A stretch of DNA of 64,000 bases from the NCBI GenBank assembly GCA_034927445.1, contig JAYFPZ010000009.1, positions 1-64,000 of the forward strand, written 5' to 3'. Of the stretch, positions 25,782 through 33,801 are shown piece after piece. Below the pieces are notes generated by a model. The model saw only the letters and a list, made by a program, of their open reading frames with translations. It made no database searches and was not told the DNA's origin. The first letter of the stretch is position 1. Each line of letters begins with the position of its first letter. The position numbers were made by a program, and so were the translations under genes. This DNA comes from PHAA01 sp034927445. GTDB taxonomy: Bacteria; Bacillota; Syntrophomonadia; Syntrophomonadales; Syntrophomonadaceae.

Positions 25782-25825
25782 GAGCGCTGGCGCGAATTGC
25801 GCGCCCAAACATGGGCGGAGTTTGA
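25782..25825 (-). repeat. Short palindromic repeat, copy 2 (upstream of gatC)
   Basis: On the minus strand it reads ...GCGCGCAATTCGCGCCAGCGCTCATTGAATTAA (ends given here in pieces: GCGCGCAATTCGCGC, then GCGCTCATTGAATTAA), closely matching 7338-7382. It sits immediately before the gatC ribosome binding site. Confidence 0.6.
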
Positions 25826-25917
25826 TAAAAATATACGCTCAATATTATACCAAAAAAGAATACATTAAACTAATACTTTTAGTAAGTAAAAGTCGGGAAT
25901 GCTTTTCCCTCAGTAGA

Positions 25918-25964
25918 CAAAGTAAATGCAACCCTGCCAGGAGAAAAAGGTTGCGTTTACTTTG
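25918..25964. repeat. 16-bp hairpin between DUF554 gene and gatC
   Basis: CAAAGTAAATGCAACC (25918-25933) pairs with GGTTGCGTTTACTTTG (25949-25964) with one G-U, around a 15-nt loop. It has no T-tract on either strand, so it is not a classic terminator. It lies about 60 nt after the DUF554 stop on the minus strand and 160 nt before gatC. It could be an RNA-stabilising stem or a processed leader. Confidence 0.55.
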
Positions 25965-26027
25965 ACCGCTCACCGAAAATGCTTTTATCGTGATGAAAAA
26001 TTACCATGCTGTAGGTCCGGCCCGCAG

Positions 26028-26717
26028 CTACCAGGGAAGGTATTTAACCAAGGCCATCACCAGCGGAACCAGGAAAAGCCCCGGCAGCAGATTGGCTACT
26101 CTTATGCGGGTAATACCAAGTGCGTTGGTACCGATTCCGATAATTAAAACCCCGCCCAGAGCGGTAATATTATTCAGCATGGGATCAGTGAGCAAAGGCT
26201 TGATGAACCCGGCCCCCAGGCTAATCAAACCCTGATATAGGAAAACGGGAATGGCTGAGAACAGCACCCCCACCCCCATACTGGCCGCAAATATCATGGA
26301 AAATATCCCGTCCAGCATGGATTTTATCAACAGGGTATCATAATTATGAGTCAATCCGTCCTGTAAGGAGCCTACGATGGCCATGGCCCCTACGCAAAAC
26401 AGCAAGGTTGCCGAAACAAACCCTTTGACAAATTGATTATTATCTCCGCCGAAGACCTGCTCCAGCTTCCTGCCCACATTGTCCAGTCCGGCTTCCCAAT
26501 GCTGCCCCTCGCCCCAAACTGCGCCCAGCGCCAAGCAAACACCCACTATAGCTAGGCTCTCGGCCTTGAGGGCGAATTGAATCCCGATCGCTATAATAAG
26601 CAGCCCCAGCCCATCCTGCAAAGTACGGCTGATATTGGGCGGAATTCCTTTACGAAATACTAATCCGATCAACCCGGCCACAAGTATAGCCAGGGTATTA
26701 ATAATGGTTCCGGTCAC
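26028..26717 (-). CDS. DUF554 family membrane protein (YqgA/YdfK-like)
   Basis: GTG 26717 is chosen as the start: it gives the family-type N-terminus (V/M)TGTIINTLAILVAGLIG and has GGGAG 8 nt upstream, while the ATG two codons earlier is too close to it. The protein has about 229 residues and six to seven hydrophobic segments, including GLLIIAIGIQFAL, VGAMAIVGSLQDGLTHNYDTLLIKSMLDG (conserved region of the family; quoted in part) and VLIIGIGTNALGI. The function of DUF554 proteins is not established; transport is assumed. Transcribed singly on the minus strand, after a small hairpin at 26746-26769. Confidence 0.85.
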   Translation of the reverse strand: MTGTIINTLAILVAGLIGLVFRKGIPPNISRTLQDGLGLLIIAIGIQFALKAESLAIVGVCLALGAVWGEGQHWEAGLDNVGRKLEQVFGGDNNQFVKGFVSATLLFCVGAMAIVGSLQDGLTHNYDTLLIKSMLDGIFSMIFAASMGVGVLFSAIPVFLYQGLISLGAGFIKPLLTDPMLNNITALGGVLIIGIGTNALGITRIRVANLLPGLFLVPLVMALVKYLPW

Positions 26718-26732
26718 ATCCATAACTCCCAA

Positions 26733-27156
26733 CTTTAATATCGAAAGCCATCCCCGTGCGGAGATGGCTCAGTCACTGTTTATATTTTATGCTATCCGGG
26801 GTATCCTGACAAGAGTAGCCGGTAATGGCATTACTCTTTGAACTTAAAGGGTGAATTGTCCAAATTAAGGGGTAAGCAGGGTTTTATACGAGCATAATTG
26901 ATTAATTCAGGCCTTTCTTCACTAAATGTATACAAGAACCTAAATCGTTACCCACATCCTCTTAGCAATAACCTTCATCATACCGTTTTTAACGATTTGC
27001 TGCCGAACCAATCGTCCTTGATTCAGGCGCGTGATCTTGAGTCACAGTAGAAAGCACCGACCATCTGGTTTAGGCAATACATTCTTGAACAACGTTTATT
27101 AACTGGTTTTTTCAAATCCTGGCTGCAAGTGTTCTGGCCAGATATCTGGCATCCTC
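26733..27156. other. Intergenic stretch with no assigned gene
   Basis: About 420 nt separate the DUF554 gene from the activase gene. A hairpin AGCCATC...GATGGCT lies at 26746-26769. Just after the activase stop the minus strand reads EDARYLARTLAARI before a stop (about 27155-27112), which looks coding and may be the remnant of a longer C-terminus. Nothing else is recognised. Confidence 0.35.
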
Positions 27157-28062
27157 TTATATTATTTGCTGAATTGCTGAATAGGATATGCTCTTACTTT
27201 CATTGACAACTACATATGAAGGTTCGGTAATACTCTTTTGAGCCAATATAGCTGCCCCCAGAGCCCCAGCATAAGTTGTATCCAATTTGACTTCCGTAAA
27301 AGGATGGCCAATAATTTCTTCCAGCGCTTTCTTCATGCCGGCGTTATTGGAAACCCCTCCGGAAAATATCAGATCCGGCCGCAAGCCAATCCGATTGATC
27401 AAGTTTTTTACCCTCCGGGCGGTCGCCAAGTGGATGCCGGATGCAATATTTTCCCGCCTTTCACCTTTGGCTTTCAAAGAAATCACTTCTGATTCGGCGA
27501 AAACCACGCATTGGCTGCTAACATCAGCAGGTAGGCCCGCATTTAGAGCCTCTTGGCCCAGGTTTTCCAGGGACAGCCCTAGTAAATGGGCCACTTTTTC
27601 CAGGAATATCCCGGTCCCCGCAGCGCATTTGTCATTCATAATAAATTCCACCACTTTACCGTTGCGGGGGTCGACTCGAATCGCCTTGGAATCCTGTCCG
27701 CCGATATCCACAATGGTCTGAACATCAGCGTCCAAATAATGAGCGCCCATAGCGTGGCACGATATTTCTGTTATTATTTTAAGGGGCGTTTGACCAAAAT
27801 TCAGAGCAATACGGCCATAGCCGGTGCCGACGATATATTTGATTTCCGGCAATTCGATTCCCGATTCTTTAAGTAATGTTTTATACAAGCGGTCAGCGGT
27901 TTCTTGCGAATAGACCCCGGTAGGCACAATAGCTGTATAGACCACCCCGTCTGCCAGCAAGACTGCTTTACCTGTCCGCGATCCTATGTCAATACCCAGC
28001 ACCGCTTCATTTTGCCATTCAGATTTAAGTTCTTCATCAAAAACATCGGCATATATTTGCAC
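27157..28062 (-). CDS. Acyl-CoA dehydratase activase (BadF/BadG/HgdC family)
   Basis: The 301-residue ASKHA ATPase has the phosphate loop LGIDIGSRTGKAVLL, the second loop IVDIGGQDSKAI, and the 4Fe-4S ligands at the dimer interface: Cys in MNDKCAAGTGIFLEKVA and Cys in VSSQCVVFAESEVIS. FSGGVSNNAGMKKALEE is the adenosine motif. Homodimeric activases use ATP to inject a low-potential electron into 2-hydroxyacyl-CoA dehydratases, benzoyl-CoA reductases or double-cubane proteins. It closely resembles the N-terminal half of the fused gene at 32,958. A decayed dehydratase C-terminus lies directly upstream, so this gene once followed a dehydratase subunit directly. Confidence 0.88.
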   Translation of the reverse strand: MQIYADVFDEELKSEWQNEAVLGIDIGSRTGKAVLLADGVVYTAIVPTGVYSQETADRLYKTLLKESGIELPEIKYIVGTGYGRIALNFGQTPLKIITEISCHAMGAHYLDADVQTIVDIGGQDSKAIRVDPRNGKVVEFIMNDKCAAGTGIFLEKVAHLLGLSLENLGQEALNAGLPADVSSQCVVFAESEVISLKAKGERRENIASGIHLATARRVKNLINRIGLRPDLIFSGGVSNNAGMKKALEEIIGHPFTEVKLDTTYAGALGAAILAQKSITEPSYVVVNESKSISYSAIQQII

Positions 28063-28089
28063 TTGTTTTCACCTTTCTTTCATTAGTTA

Positions 28090-28193
28090 TTAGGACAACA
28101 TTGCTATGAAAGCCTTGACTCGGGTAAGGACTTGACTATAGGCCCCCCTAATTGAAAGACGCTTTCAAGGTTGATGCTGGGAATACCCTTCTG
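28090..28193 (-). pseudogene. Remnant of a dehydratase-subunit C-terminus (copy of 29718-30941 gene end)
   Basis: Minus-strand reading gives QKGIPSINLESVFQLGGP and, after a one-base frameshift, LTRVKAFIAMLS-stop. The intact gene ends QKGLPTINLEGAFQIGAP...LTRVRAFIEMLS. About 35 codons remain and the rest is gone. It lies 28 nt before the stand-alone activase, the same place that the intact subunit holds relative to the activase stub at 29692. Confidence 0.8.
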
Positions 28194-28257
28194 GTGGGAG
28201 TCCCTATCCCATTTTTAATGATCATGATATTGAACGGTAATTACTTTTAAAACTAGA

Positions 28258-29289
28258 TCAAGACTTTTTTGCATAATCATTGAATTCATTGGTATATACA
28301 TCTTCCACTTTAATACCCGATTTAATCTCACCAGTTTCGGTCATGATATCAATCCATACTTGGACCGAAGCAGGGTCAATAACTCCATCCGTTGCATAGT
28401 AATATTTACCAATGTTCTTAACATCTGTATTAGCTTTACGTGCTGTGATTTCCCGGGCTTGCTCAAGGTTTTGATTGATCCAATTGTGCGTTTTTGCCAT
28501 GACCTTGACAAAACGCTTGATCTCATCGGGATGTTGATCGATAAAGTTTTGTGAGAAATAATAAGGGCAAGCACCACCAAGAGTTTCCCAAACATCATAG
28601 TCGGTAAAAATAACCTTTATTCCTCCATAATTTTCTATCCAATCATAGTCTTTGTGTATTCCTACGATATCAACATCGCCCTGGTCTAAGGCTTGCATTA
28701 ATTTGGCCTCGGTAGGCAATACCACTACTTCGTAAAAGCTTTTAGGATCGGCAATCCCATTTTTCTTCAACCAAGCATTGGGCGTTCCATCCATGCAACC
28801 ACCGTAAGTAGTAAGCCCTATTTTTTTCCCTTTAAAATCTTGCGCGGTGCTAATACCACTGCCTACTTTAGTGGCAAAAGACATGTGCGGTATTTCTTTG
28901 CTGGTTTCGGTACTCGCAACTACCGCTTTAAGTTTAGCGCCGGCGTTGATTGCAGCTACCAAGCGATTAACATGTTTACCAGCAACATCGATTTGACCAG
29001 CTAGTATCGAAGCAGGAAGTTCGTTATTACTTATCGCTCCTACATCCACTAAGTTGATGTTTTCCTCTTTGTCAAAGCCCAATTCTTGAGCCACCCAAAA
29101 AGAATCAATGCCAATGATGGCAGTGGAATGAGCAAATCTTATATCAAAAAGGGAAGGAACCGAGTTGCCGGTTTGATTCCCGGCATTATTGGTTGCTGCC
29201 TTTTGGCTGCTTTGGCAGCCAGCCATAAAGATCGATAAAATTAATACCATGCACAGGCCAGTTACTTTATAAATGGATAAATTCTTCAA
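28258..29289 (-). CDS. ABC-transporter substrate-binding lipoprotein, NMT1/SsuA-like
   Basis: The start is taken as TTG 29289 (MKNLSIYKVTGLC), because GAGGAG lies about 9 nt upstream; the frame is open to 29307. The N-terminus is a lipoprotein signal with lipobox FMAGC. The mature protein is a type-II periplasmic binding protein of the nitrate/sulfonate/thiamine-precursor class: RFAHSTAIIGIDSFWVAQELGF, ELPASILAGQIDVAG, DFKGKKIGLTTYGG, and GDVDIVGIHKDYDW. The ligand cannot be predicted. The two permeases at 33.0-34.7 kb are its likely partners, since both are preceded by the same promoter/leader; no ATPase is encoded near. Confidence 0.85.
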   Translation of the reverse strand: MKNLSIYKVTGLCMVLILSIFMAGCQSSQKAATNNAGNQTGNSVPSLFDIRFAHSTAIIGIDSFWVAQELGFDKEENINLVDVGAISNNELPASILAGQIDVAGKHVNRLVAAINAGAKLKAVVASTETSKEIPHMSFATKVGSGISTAQDFKGKKIGLTTYGGCMDGTPNAWLKKNGIADPKSFYEVVVLPTEAKLMQALDQGDVDIVGIHKDYDWIENYGGIKVIFTDYDVWETLGGACPYYFSQNFIDQHPDEIKRFVKVMAKTHNWINQNLEQAREITARKANTDVKNIGKYYYATDGVIDPASVQVWIDIMTETGEIKSGIKVEDVYTNEFNDYAKKS

Positions 29290-29473
29290 TTCAATCACTC
29301 TCCTCAATTTGTTATTGGTTTAGATATAAATAGCCTGGATAATATATTGTTTGCTAAGCTTCTTCCTAGCAATGACTAAACTCATTATCCCTCCCTTAAC
29401 AAAGTCTAAATTTTTCAATAGCTCTTGATATCGCAGTATTTCATTTTTGTTAACGAAGTTCAAACCTCTCCCT

Positions 29474-29530
29474 TAAAAAAAGAGAGGACACATTCTTGAA
29501 TAGAATATGACCTCTAGCTTTCTAGTCGGT
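29474..29530 (-). promoter_or_regulatory. Leader element with intrinsic terminator before the lipoprotein gene (copy 1)
   Basis: The minus strand reads ACCGACTAGAAAGCTAGAGGTC, given here in parts: CGACTAGAAA, then CTAGAGGTC. A hairpin follows (AGAGG, ATATTC paired with GAATGT, CCTCT; 29515-29483) and a T7 tract. It matches the leader before the permease genes (35011-35066) in sequence, order and spacing to an upstream promoter. About 190 nt separate it from the lipoprotein start, so it may be an attenuator or riboswitch expression platform rather than a plain terminator. Confidence 0.55.
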
Positions 29531-29565
29531 ACTTTTATATATAATTATTCTTATATAATAAATAA

Positions 29566-29594
29566 TAATCTACTCCGCCATGAGTCTTTGTCAA
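29566..29594 (-). promoter_or_regulatory. Sigma-A-type promoter for the lipoprotein gene (copy 1)
   Basis: On the minus strand a perfect TTGACA (29594-29589) is followed after 16-17 nt by TAGATT/AGATTA. The downstream AT-rich sequence (AAGAATAATTA) is shared with the promoter before the permease genes. The -35 overlaps the stop codon of the activase stub. Confidence 0.55.
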
Positions 29595-29692
29595 TTAGGG
29601 GAGCCCGATACGATTGATCGGTTACCGAGCACGGGTTCATTTTTCCATTCGGATTTAAGTTTTGGCTCCAAAACCTCAGCATATGTTGTCAC
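29591..29692 (-). pseudogene. Activase gene stub (N-terminal 33 codons only)
   Basis: From GTG 29692, with AAAGGTGG upstream, the minus strand reads VTTYAEVLEPKLKSEWKN and EPVLGNRS, then unrelated residues and TGA at 29593. It aligns with the start of the stand-alone activase (MQIYADVFDEELKSEWQNEAVLG). The homology breaks just where the phosphate loop would begin. It lies 25 nt after the intact dehydratase-subunit gene, in the place an activase gene would occupy. Confidence 0.8.
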
Positions 29693-29717
29693 TTACTTTA
29701 CCACCTTTCATTCGTTT

Positions 29718-30941
29718 TTAAGACAGCATCTCGATAAAAGCTCTAACTCGGGTCAGGATTTGCCCTGAAGGCGCCCCTATCTGAAAGGCGCCTTCTAAAT
29801 TGATAGTTGGAAGACCTTTTTGTTGGAAATAATTGCGCAGCATTTCCCGTTCAACACTATTATATGAACAGCCAATGATCCCAAACAAGATCATACCTCG
29901 AACTTCGATCCGATCAATTTCCTCATCAATAAATTGTCGCATATAAGTCTCAGCCCCGGCGCGTTGATTATCATATACATAACGCGCCAGCGCTTCTATG
30001 GGAGGCACATCCTCTCGAAATAGCTTATTAGGGGAACTGCGGAACCCCAAAAGAGCGCCGCCCGCCTGATCAATCACCTCATAGACCCCAAATTCCTGAG
30101 CCGTGGTTCCCGTCCAGAACAAAGGGATAACCCTTTTCTTTGCTTCCTTATCCACCGGCGTATTTTCCATCTCCTCTATAAGCAGATCCAAGGCTGCTTC
30201 ATATTCTTCTGGTTTACCAAAGTAGTTGGCTAATCCTTGATTTAATGTCAAGGCAGTAGCCAAGCTACGGATATAAAAAGGATGTTCCAGCCTTAGTGCC
30301 AAAATCTTGCGCATTTTTCCCAACAGCCGGTTTTTGCGCTGGATCTCCAAGCGGAGTCTTTTTTCATCTATTTCTTTACTACCGGTCAGCCATTCTATAG
30401 CTCCATATAACTGTTCGGTAAAAAACTTTACTAGCTTCTCCAATCTTTCCCCAGCAACACCATAAGCCCGATAGCTTACATCGATGTCATGGATATCATA
30501 CCCCTCATTTTTCATGATTTCCCAAGCCATATTATAAGGTTCGCACTGCGAACCTGCCCCCAAGATACGTTTCACGGCCTTAGGATCGTTCTTGCGCTTA
30601 TACCATTGACCTACCGTACATTTAACCATAGAGCAGGTCTCTACCGGAAATTGGTAATAATCTTCGGCAATCTGCATAGTCCTCCAATCGCTTAGACGGC
30701 CTAAATCTCCGCAAGAAATAGGAATCGTATCTAAGGTGTACAGAAGCGGTGCTTCCCAGGAACTTGGATAAATAGCCTGGCAATATATCGCATTCTTGTT
30801 TCCTTGCCTATAAGCCTTTTCAGCATCAGGAACATAAGAGGCATAGAGATCCAGCAACTGGTTGACCGCTTTGGAATAGCCATGTACACCCTGACTATAT
30901 TTAATATAATCATACTGATCTTTTATATCTTCAAATTGCAT
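29718..30941 (-). CDS. 2-hydroxyacyl-CoA dehydratase / benzoyl-CoA reductase / double-cubane family subunit
   Basis: The 407-residue protein belongs to the HgdB/BcrB/DCCP superfamily. Candidate cluster cysteines are in AIYCQAIYPSSWE, TIPISCGDLGR, ETCSMVKCTVGQW and GIIGCSYNSVEREM; the C-terminal domain ends GAPSGQILTRVRAFIEML. Such proteins perform ATP-driven low-potential reductions: dehydration of 2-hydroxyacyl-CoA, aromatic ring reduction, or small-molecule reduction in double-cubane proteins. The start overlaps the upstream fused activase-subunit gene by 11 nt, so the two form one complex. No acyl-CoA ligase, CoA-transferase or aromatic-pathway gene is nearby, leaving the substrate open. 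Decayed copies of its 3' end lie at 28,090 and 34,726. Confidence 0.8.
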   Translation of the reverse strand: MQFEDIKDQYDYIKYSQGVHGYSKAVNQLLDLYASYVPDAEKAYRQGNKNAIYCQAIYPSSWEAPLLYTLDTIPISCGDLGRLSDWRTMQIAEDYYQFPVETCSMVKCTVGQWYKRKNDPKAVKRILGAGSQCEPYNMAWEIMKNEGYDIHDIDVSYRAYGVAGERLEKLVKFFTEQLYGAIEWLTGSKEIDEKRLRLEIQRKNRLLGKMRKILALRLEHPFYIRSLATALTLNQGLANYFGKPEEYEAALDLLIEEMENTPVDKEAKKRVIPLFWTGTTAQEFGVYEVIDQAGGALLGFRSSPNKLFREDVPPIEALARYVYDNQRAGAETYMRQFIDEEIDRIEVRGMILFGIIGCSYNSVEREMLRNYFQQKGLPTINLEGAFQIGAPSGQILTRVRAFIEMLS

Positions 30942-32958
30942 AAGTGTTGCTCTCCCTTTCCCTTAAAACTTCAATAAATGCTTCCAGCCTGGTTTTTAAT
31001 TGACCCTGGTCGCTTTTAGAATAGTCAATGGGAATTTCTAATATTGGTAGATTCAGCTTTTGATAATGTTTGAAAAATTCATGTTTGGTCTGACCATAAC
31101 AAGGGCAAAACTTAAGATAAACAAACAAAATACCATCCACCTGATAATCCAAAGCCAATCTGCCTGACAAGTCTACTCTCTCCTGCAATGGTTTCATCCG
31201 GGCACAAGGCTCCTTTTTAAGATAACCGTTAGCCAAAGCTTGATAAGCCTCTTCTTGTTCATCAATTAAAAAGTCGATGCTTCTAAAGCCGCTGCAATGA
31301 TCTTCCACTACGATTCTGGCGCCAATATCCTGTTCCACCAATTCCAATAAACGGCGGTCGCCGTCAGCCACAATTCCTCCTGACATCATTAAACGGATTT
31401 TCTTTTCTCCTTTATCTGGAACTGCAGATAATTTATCGTATATTCCCTGGTACATTTCAAGAAGCTCTTCCGGTGGCAAATAATAATACCCTTTAACCAA
31501 TTCCAAGTAATCCCTCCCAGTCAAAGGTGGATTATTCCGTTTTCGCAAGGCAGATATGTTTTGCAAAGTAAGCCGGATTTGATTATAGAGTTTGATTTGT
31601 CTCCGAACTTCTTCCGTGGTGATCTCTCGTCCCACAAGTTTTTCCAAGTCTTGCTTGTAATTCAAGATCTCATCCCGATAATAGTCCTTAGAAACTTCAT
31701 TATGGCGGAGCCGGGGCAGAATAAAAATATCCGCGGGAATAAAAAAGTCTCGGATCGCTTCACTTACAATTTTGATGCAGTCGCAAGTATAAAAGGTATA
31801 AACTTTATCTAGCGCGGTGTAGAGGGAATCTTCTTCTTTGAAAGCGCCGATGATGCTTTTAGTGAAATCGCAAAATACACTCTGGGTAATTTGTTCGCCA
31901 CTGGCTACTTCTTTGGTACTGCCGGCTTTAAACAGCCTGACTGCGTCAGCACCCGCCGCTGTAATCAATTCCGGCGGGGTATAAGTGCATAGATAGCCTA
32001 TCTTTTTCTTTCCTTCAGTGCCACTGATTATGGCTTCCTGTCGTTTGATTATCTGCTCTTCCAAATCATTCAGGTCTAACGTAAACAAAATATCTTCCTG
32101 AATTTTTGACGTTTTCATTTTGGTAGTGTAGAAATCCAATGCGTAAATAGCTGCACCCAAAGCCCCAACAAAAATAGTATCCAGTTTGACTTCCGCAATT
32201 GGTACTCCCAGCAAATCCTCAAAAGCCTTTTTCATACCCACATTGTTGGCAACCCCGCCCGAAAAACCAAGATCTGGTTTCAAGCCTATCCGTTTTAACT
32301 GGTTGCATACCCGTCGGGCGGTAGCCAGATGGATACCAGCGGCAATATCTTTCCGGGCAACTCCCTGAGCCCGCAGAGATATGGCCTCTGATTCGGCAAA
32401 AACGACGCACTGGCTGCTTATTAAAATAGGGTCTTTCGATTTCACTGCTTCGGTGCCCAACTCATCAATGCTCAGATCCAGCAAATTTGCCACTCTTTCT
32501 AGAAAACGGCCGGTTCCGGCTGCACATTTGTCATTCATAACAAACTCAACTACTTTGCCAGTTTCCGTATCTACTTTTATGGCTTTTGAATCCTGCCCTC
32601 CAATATCAATAATAGTTTTGGTTTGAGGATGCAGATAATGATATCCCATAGAATGGCAAGATATTTCGGTTACAACTCGGGTAGGGATATCCTTAAAATT
32701 CAATGCTATTCTGCCGTATCCGGTTCCTACCACATAGTCTATATCTGAACGCTGTAGCCCTGATTTTTCCAGGATTTCATCCAAAAGTTCGTCAGCTGTT
32801 TCCTGAATTTCTATTCCCGTAGGGATCATAGCCGTAAAATACTGCTCACCATCGATAAGAATTGCTTTGCCCGTTCGGGAACCAATATCGATGCCCAATA
32901 CTTTGGGGCCTTGTAACCCGGCTACCAGGTTTTGTTCAATAATGTCTCGCAAATACAC
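30931..32958 (-). CDS. Fusion of acyl-CoA dehydratase activase and HgdA/HgdB-like reductase subunit
   Basis: The 675-residue protein starts at GTG 32958, with GAGGTGA about 8 nt upstream. Residues ~15-280 are a complete activase: LGIDIGSRTGKAILI, IIDIGGQDSKAI, NDKCAAGTGRFLERVA, SSQCVVFAESEAIS, FSGGVANNVGMKKAFE. Residues ~315-675 are a dehydratase/double-cubane type subunit: GYLCTYTPPELITAAGA, SVFCDFTKSII, FYTCDCIKIV, MMSGGIVADGDRR, and LKFCPCYGQTKHE. In most systems the activase is a separate homodimer. Fusing it to one catalytic subunit would fix the stoichiometry or make electron delivery intramolecular. Partner subunit is encoded next with 11-nt overlap. Permease genes lie 40 nt upstream. 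Confidence 0.85.
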   Translation of the reverse strand: MYLRDIIEQNLVAGLQGPKVLGIDIGSRTGKAILIDGEQYFTAMIPTGIEIQETADELLDEILEKSGLQRSDIDYVVGTGYGRIALNFKDIPTRVVTEISCHSMGYHYLHPQTKTIIDIGGQDSKAIKVDTETGKVVEFVMNDKCAAGTGRFLERVANLLDLSIDELGTEAVKSKDPILISSQCVVFAESEAISLRAQGVARKDIAAGIHLATARRVCNQLKRIGLKPDLGFSGGVANNVGMKKAFEDLLGVPIAEVKLDTIFVGALGAAIYALDFYTTKMKTSKIQEDILFTLDLNDLEEQIIKRQEAIISGTEGKKKIGYLCTYTPPELITAAGADAVRLFKAGSTKEVASGEQITQSVFCDFTKSIIGAFKEEDSLYTALDKVYTFYTCDCIKIVSEAIRDFFIPADIFILPRLRHNEVSKDYYRDEILNYKQDLEKLVGREITTEEVRRQIKLYNQIRLTLQNISALRKRNNPPLTGRDYLELVKGYYYLPPEELLEMYQGIYDKLSAVPDKGEKKIRLMMSGGIVADGDRRLLELVEQDIGARIVVEDHCSGFRSIDFLIDEQEEAYQALANGYLKKEPCARMKPLQERVDLSGRLALDYQVDGILFVYLKFCPCYGQTKHEFFKHYQKLNLPILEIPIDYSKSDQGQLKTRLEAFIEVLRERESNTYAI

Positions 32959-32998
32959 GTAAAATCACCTCATTGTTCTTCGATATACCTTCTCGACT

Positions 32999-33781
32999 TT
33001 ATACCTCAGTAATCTGTTCTTTCCAGTGACTGATCCTTTTTTCGCAAGTCACCAGAGTATAATTAATTGACACGCCTAAAATGACGAGCATGATTATGGC
33101 AGAATACATTTCACTGATCATGTAAAAGGCTTCTGCATGGAAGACCAAATACCCCAAACCAGAATGAGCCCCCATCATTTCCGCCGCCACTAAGATTATT
33201 ACTGCGCGGGAGGCAGCTAAACGGATACCGGTAAACATTAATGGGAAAGCCATAGGAAGAATGACTTTTATAAAAAGCCCTAACCTTGATATCGCCATGG
33301 ATCTAGCAGATTTGACCAGCAAAGGATCAACAGCCCGCACACCTTCTATAGTATTAAGAAGTATCGGCCATAGCGTACCCCATGCAATAATAGCTATTTT
33401 GGCTGATTCCCCCAACCCAAAAATCAGGATGAACAATGGGTACATCGCAAGAGTTGCCGTATTCCGGCAAAGTTGCCCCAGAGGGTCTATGATTCGCTCC
33501 GCCCGTTGCGACCATCCTAATAAAAAAGCCAAAGGTATAGCTATGATTACAGAAACAATGAACCCGCCAAAGGCCCTTTCCAGACTGATCGCTGTATGGC
33601 TCACCAACTCACCGGAAATGACCATTGCTATAAACTTACTGAACACGACACTAAAGGGCGGCAGCACTTTAACGCTTACTAATCCCAGCCTCGGCAGTAA
33701 TTCCCAAAGCAATAACACCCCCAAAACCGCACTTACTGATTCCAAGCCTCTTCCCAACTGTTTAATCATGTTCTTTAACAT
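32999..33781 (-). CDS. ABC transporter permease, SsuC/TauC-like
   Basis: The 260-residue membrane protein has about six transmembrane segments and the BPD-transp-1 EAA-type loop (DPLLVKSARSMAISRLGLF, followed by KVILPMAFPLMFTGIRL). It would form the membrane channel for the NMT1/SsuA-like lipoprotein encoded downstream. It lies 20 nt after a second, similar permease and 40 nt before the activase fusion gene, in one minus-strand operon. An ABC ATPase (SsuB/TauB) gene, usually adjacent, is absent from the window region. Confidence 0.87.
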   Translation of the reverse strand: MLKNMIKQLGRGLESVSAVLGVLLLWELLPRLGLVSVKVLPPFSVVFSKFIAMVISGELVSHTAISLERAFGGFIVSVIIAIPLAFLLGWSQRAERIIDPLGQLCRNTATLAMYPLFILIFGLGESAKIAIIAWGTLWPILLNTIEGVRAVDPLLVKSARSMAISRLGLFIKVILPMAFPLMFTGIRLAASRAVIILVAAEMMGAHSGLGYLVFHAEAFYMISEMYSAIIMLVILGVSINYTLVTCEKRISHWKEQITEV

Positions 33782-33801
33782 TGATTTAACTCCTCACTGT
33801 C

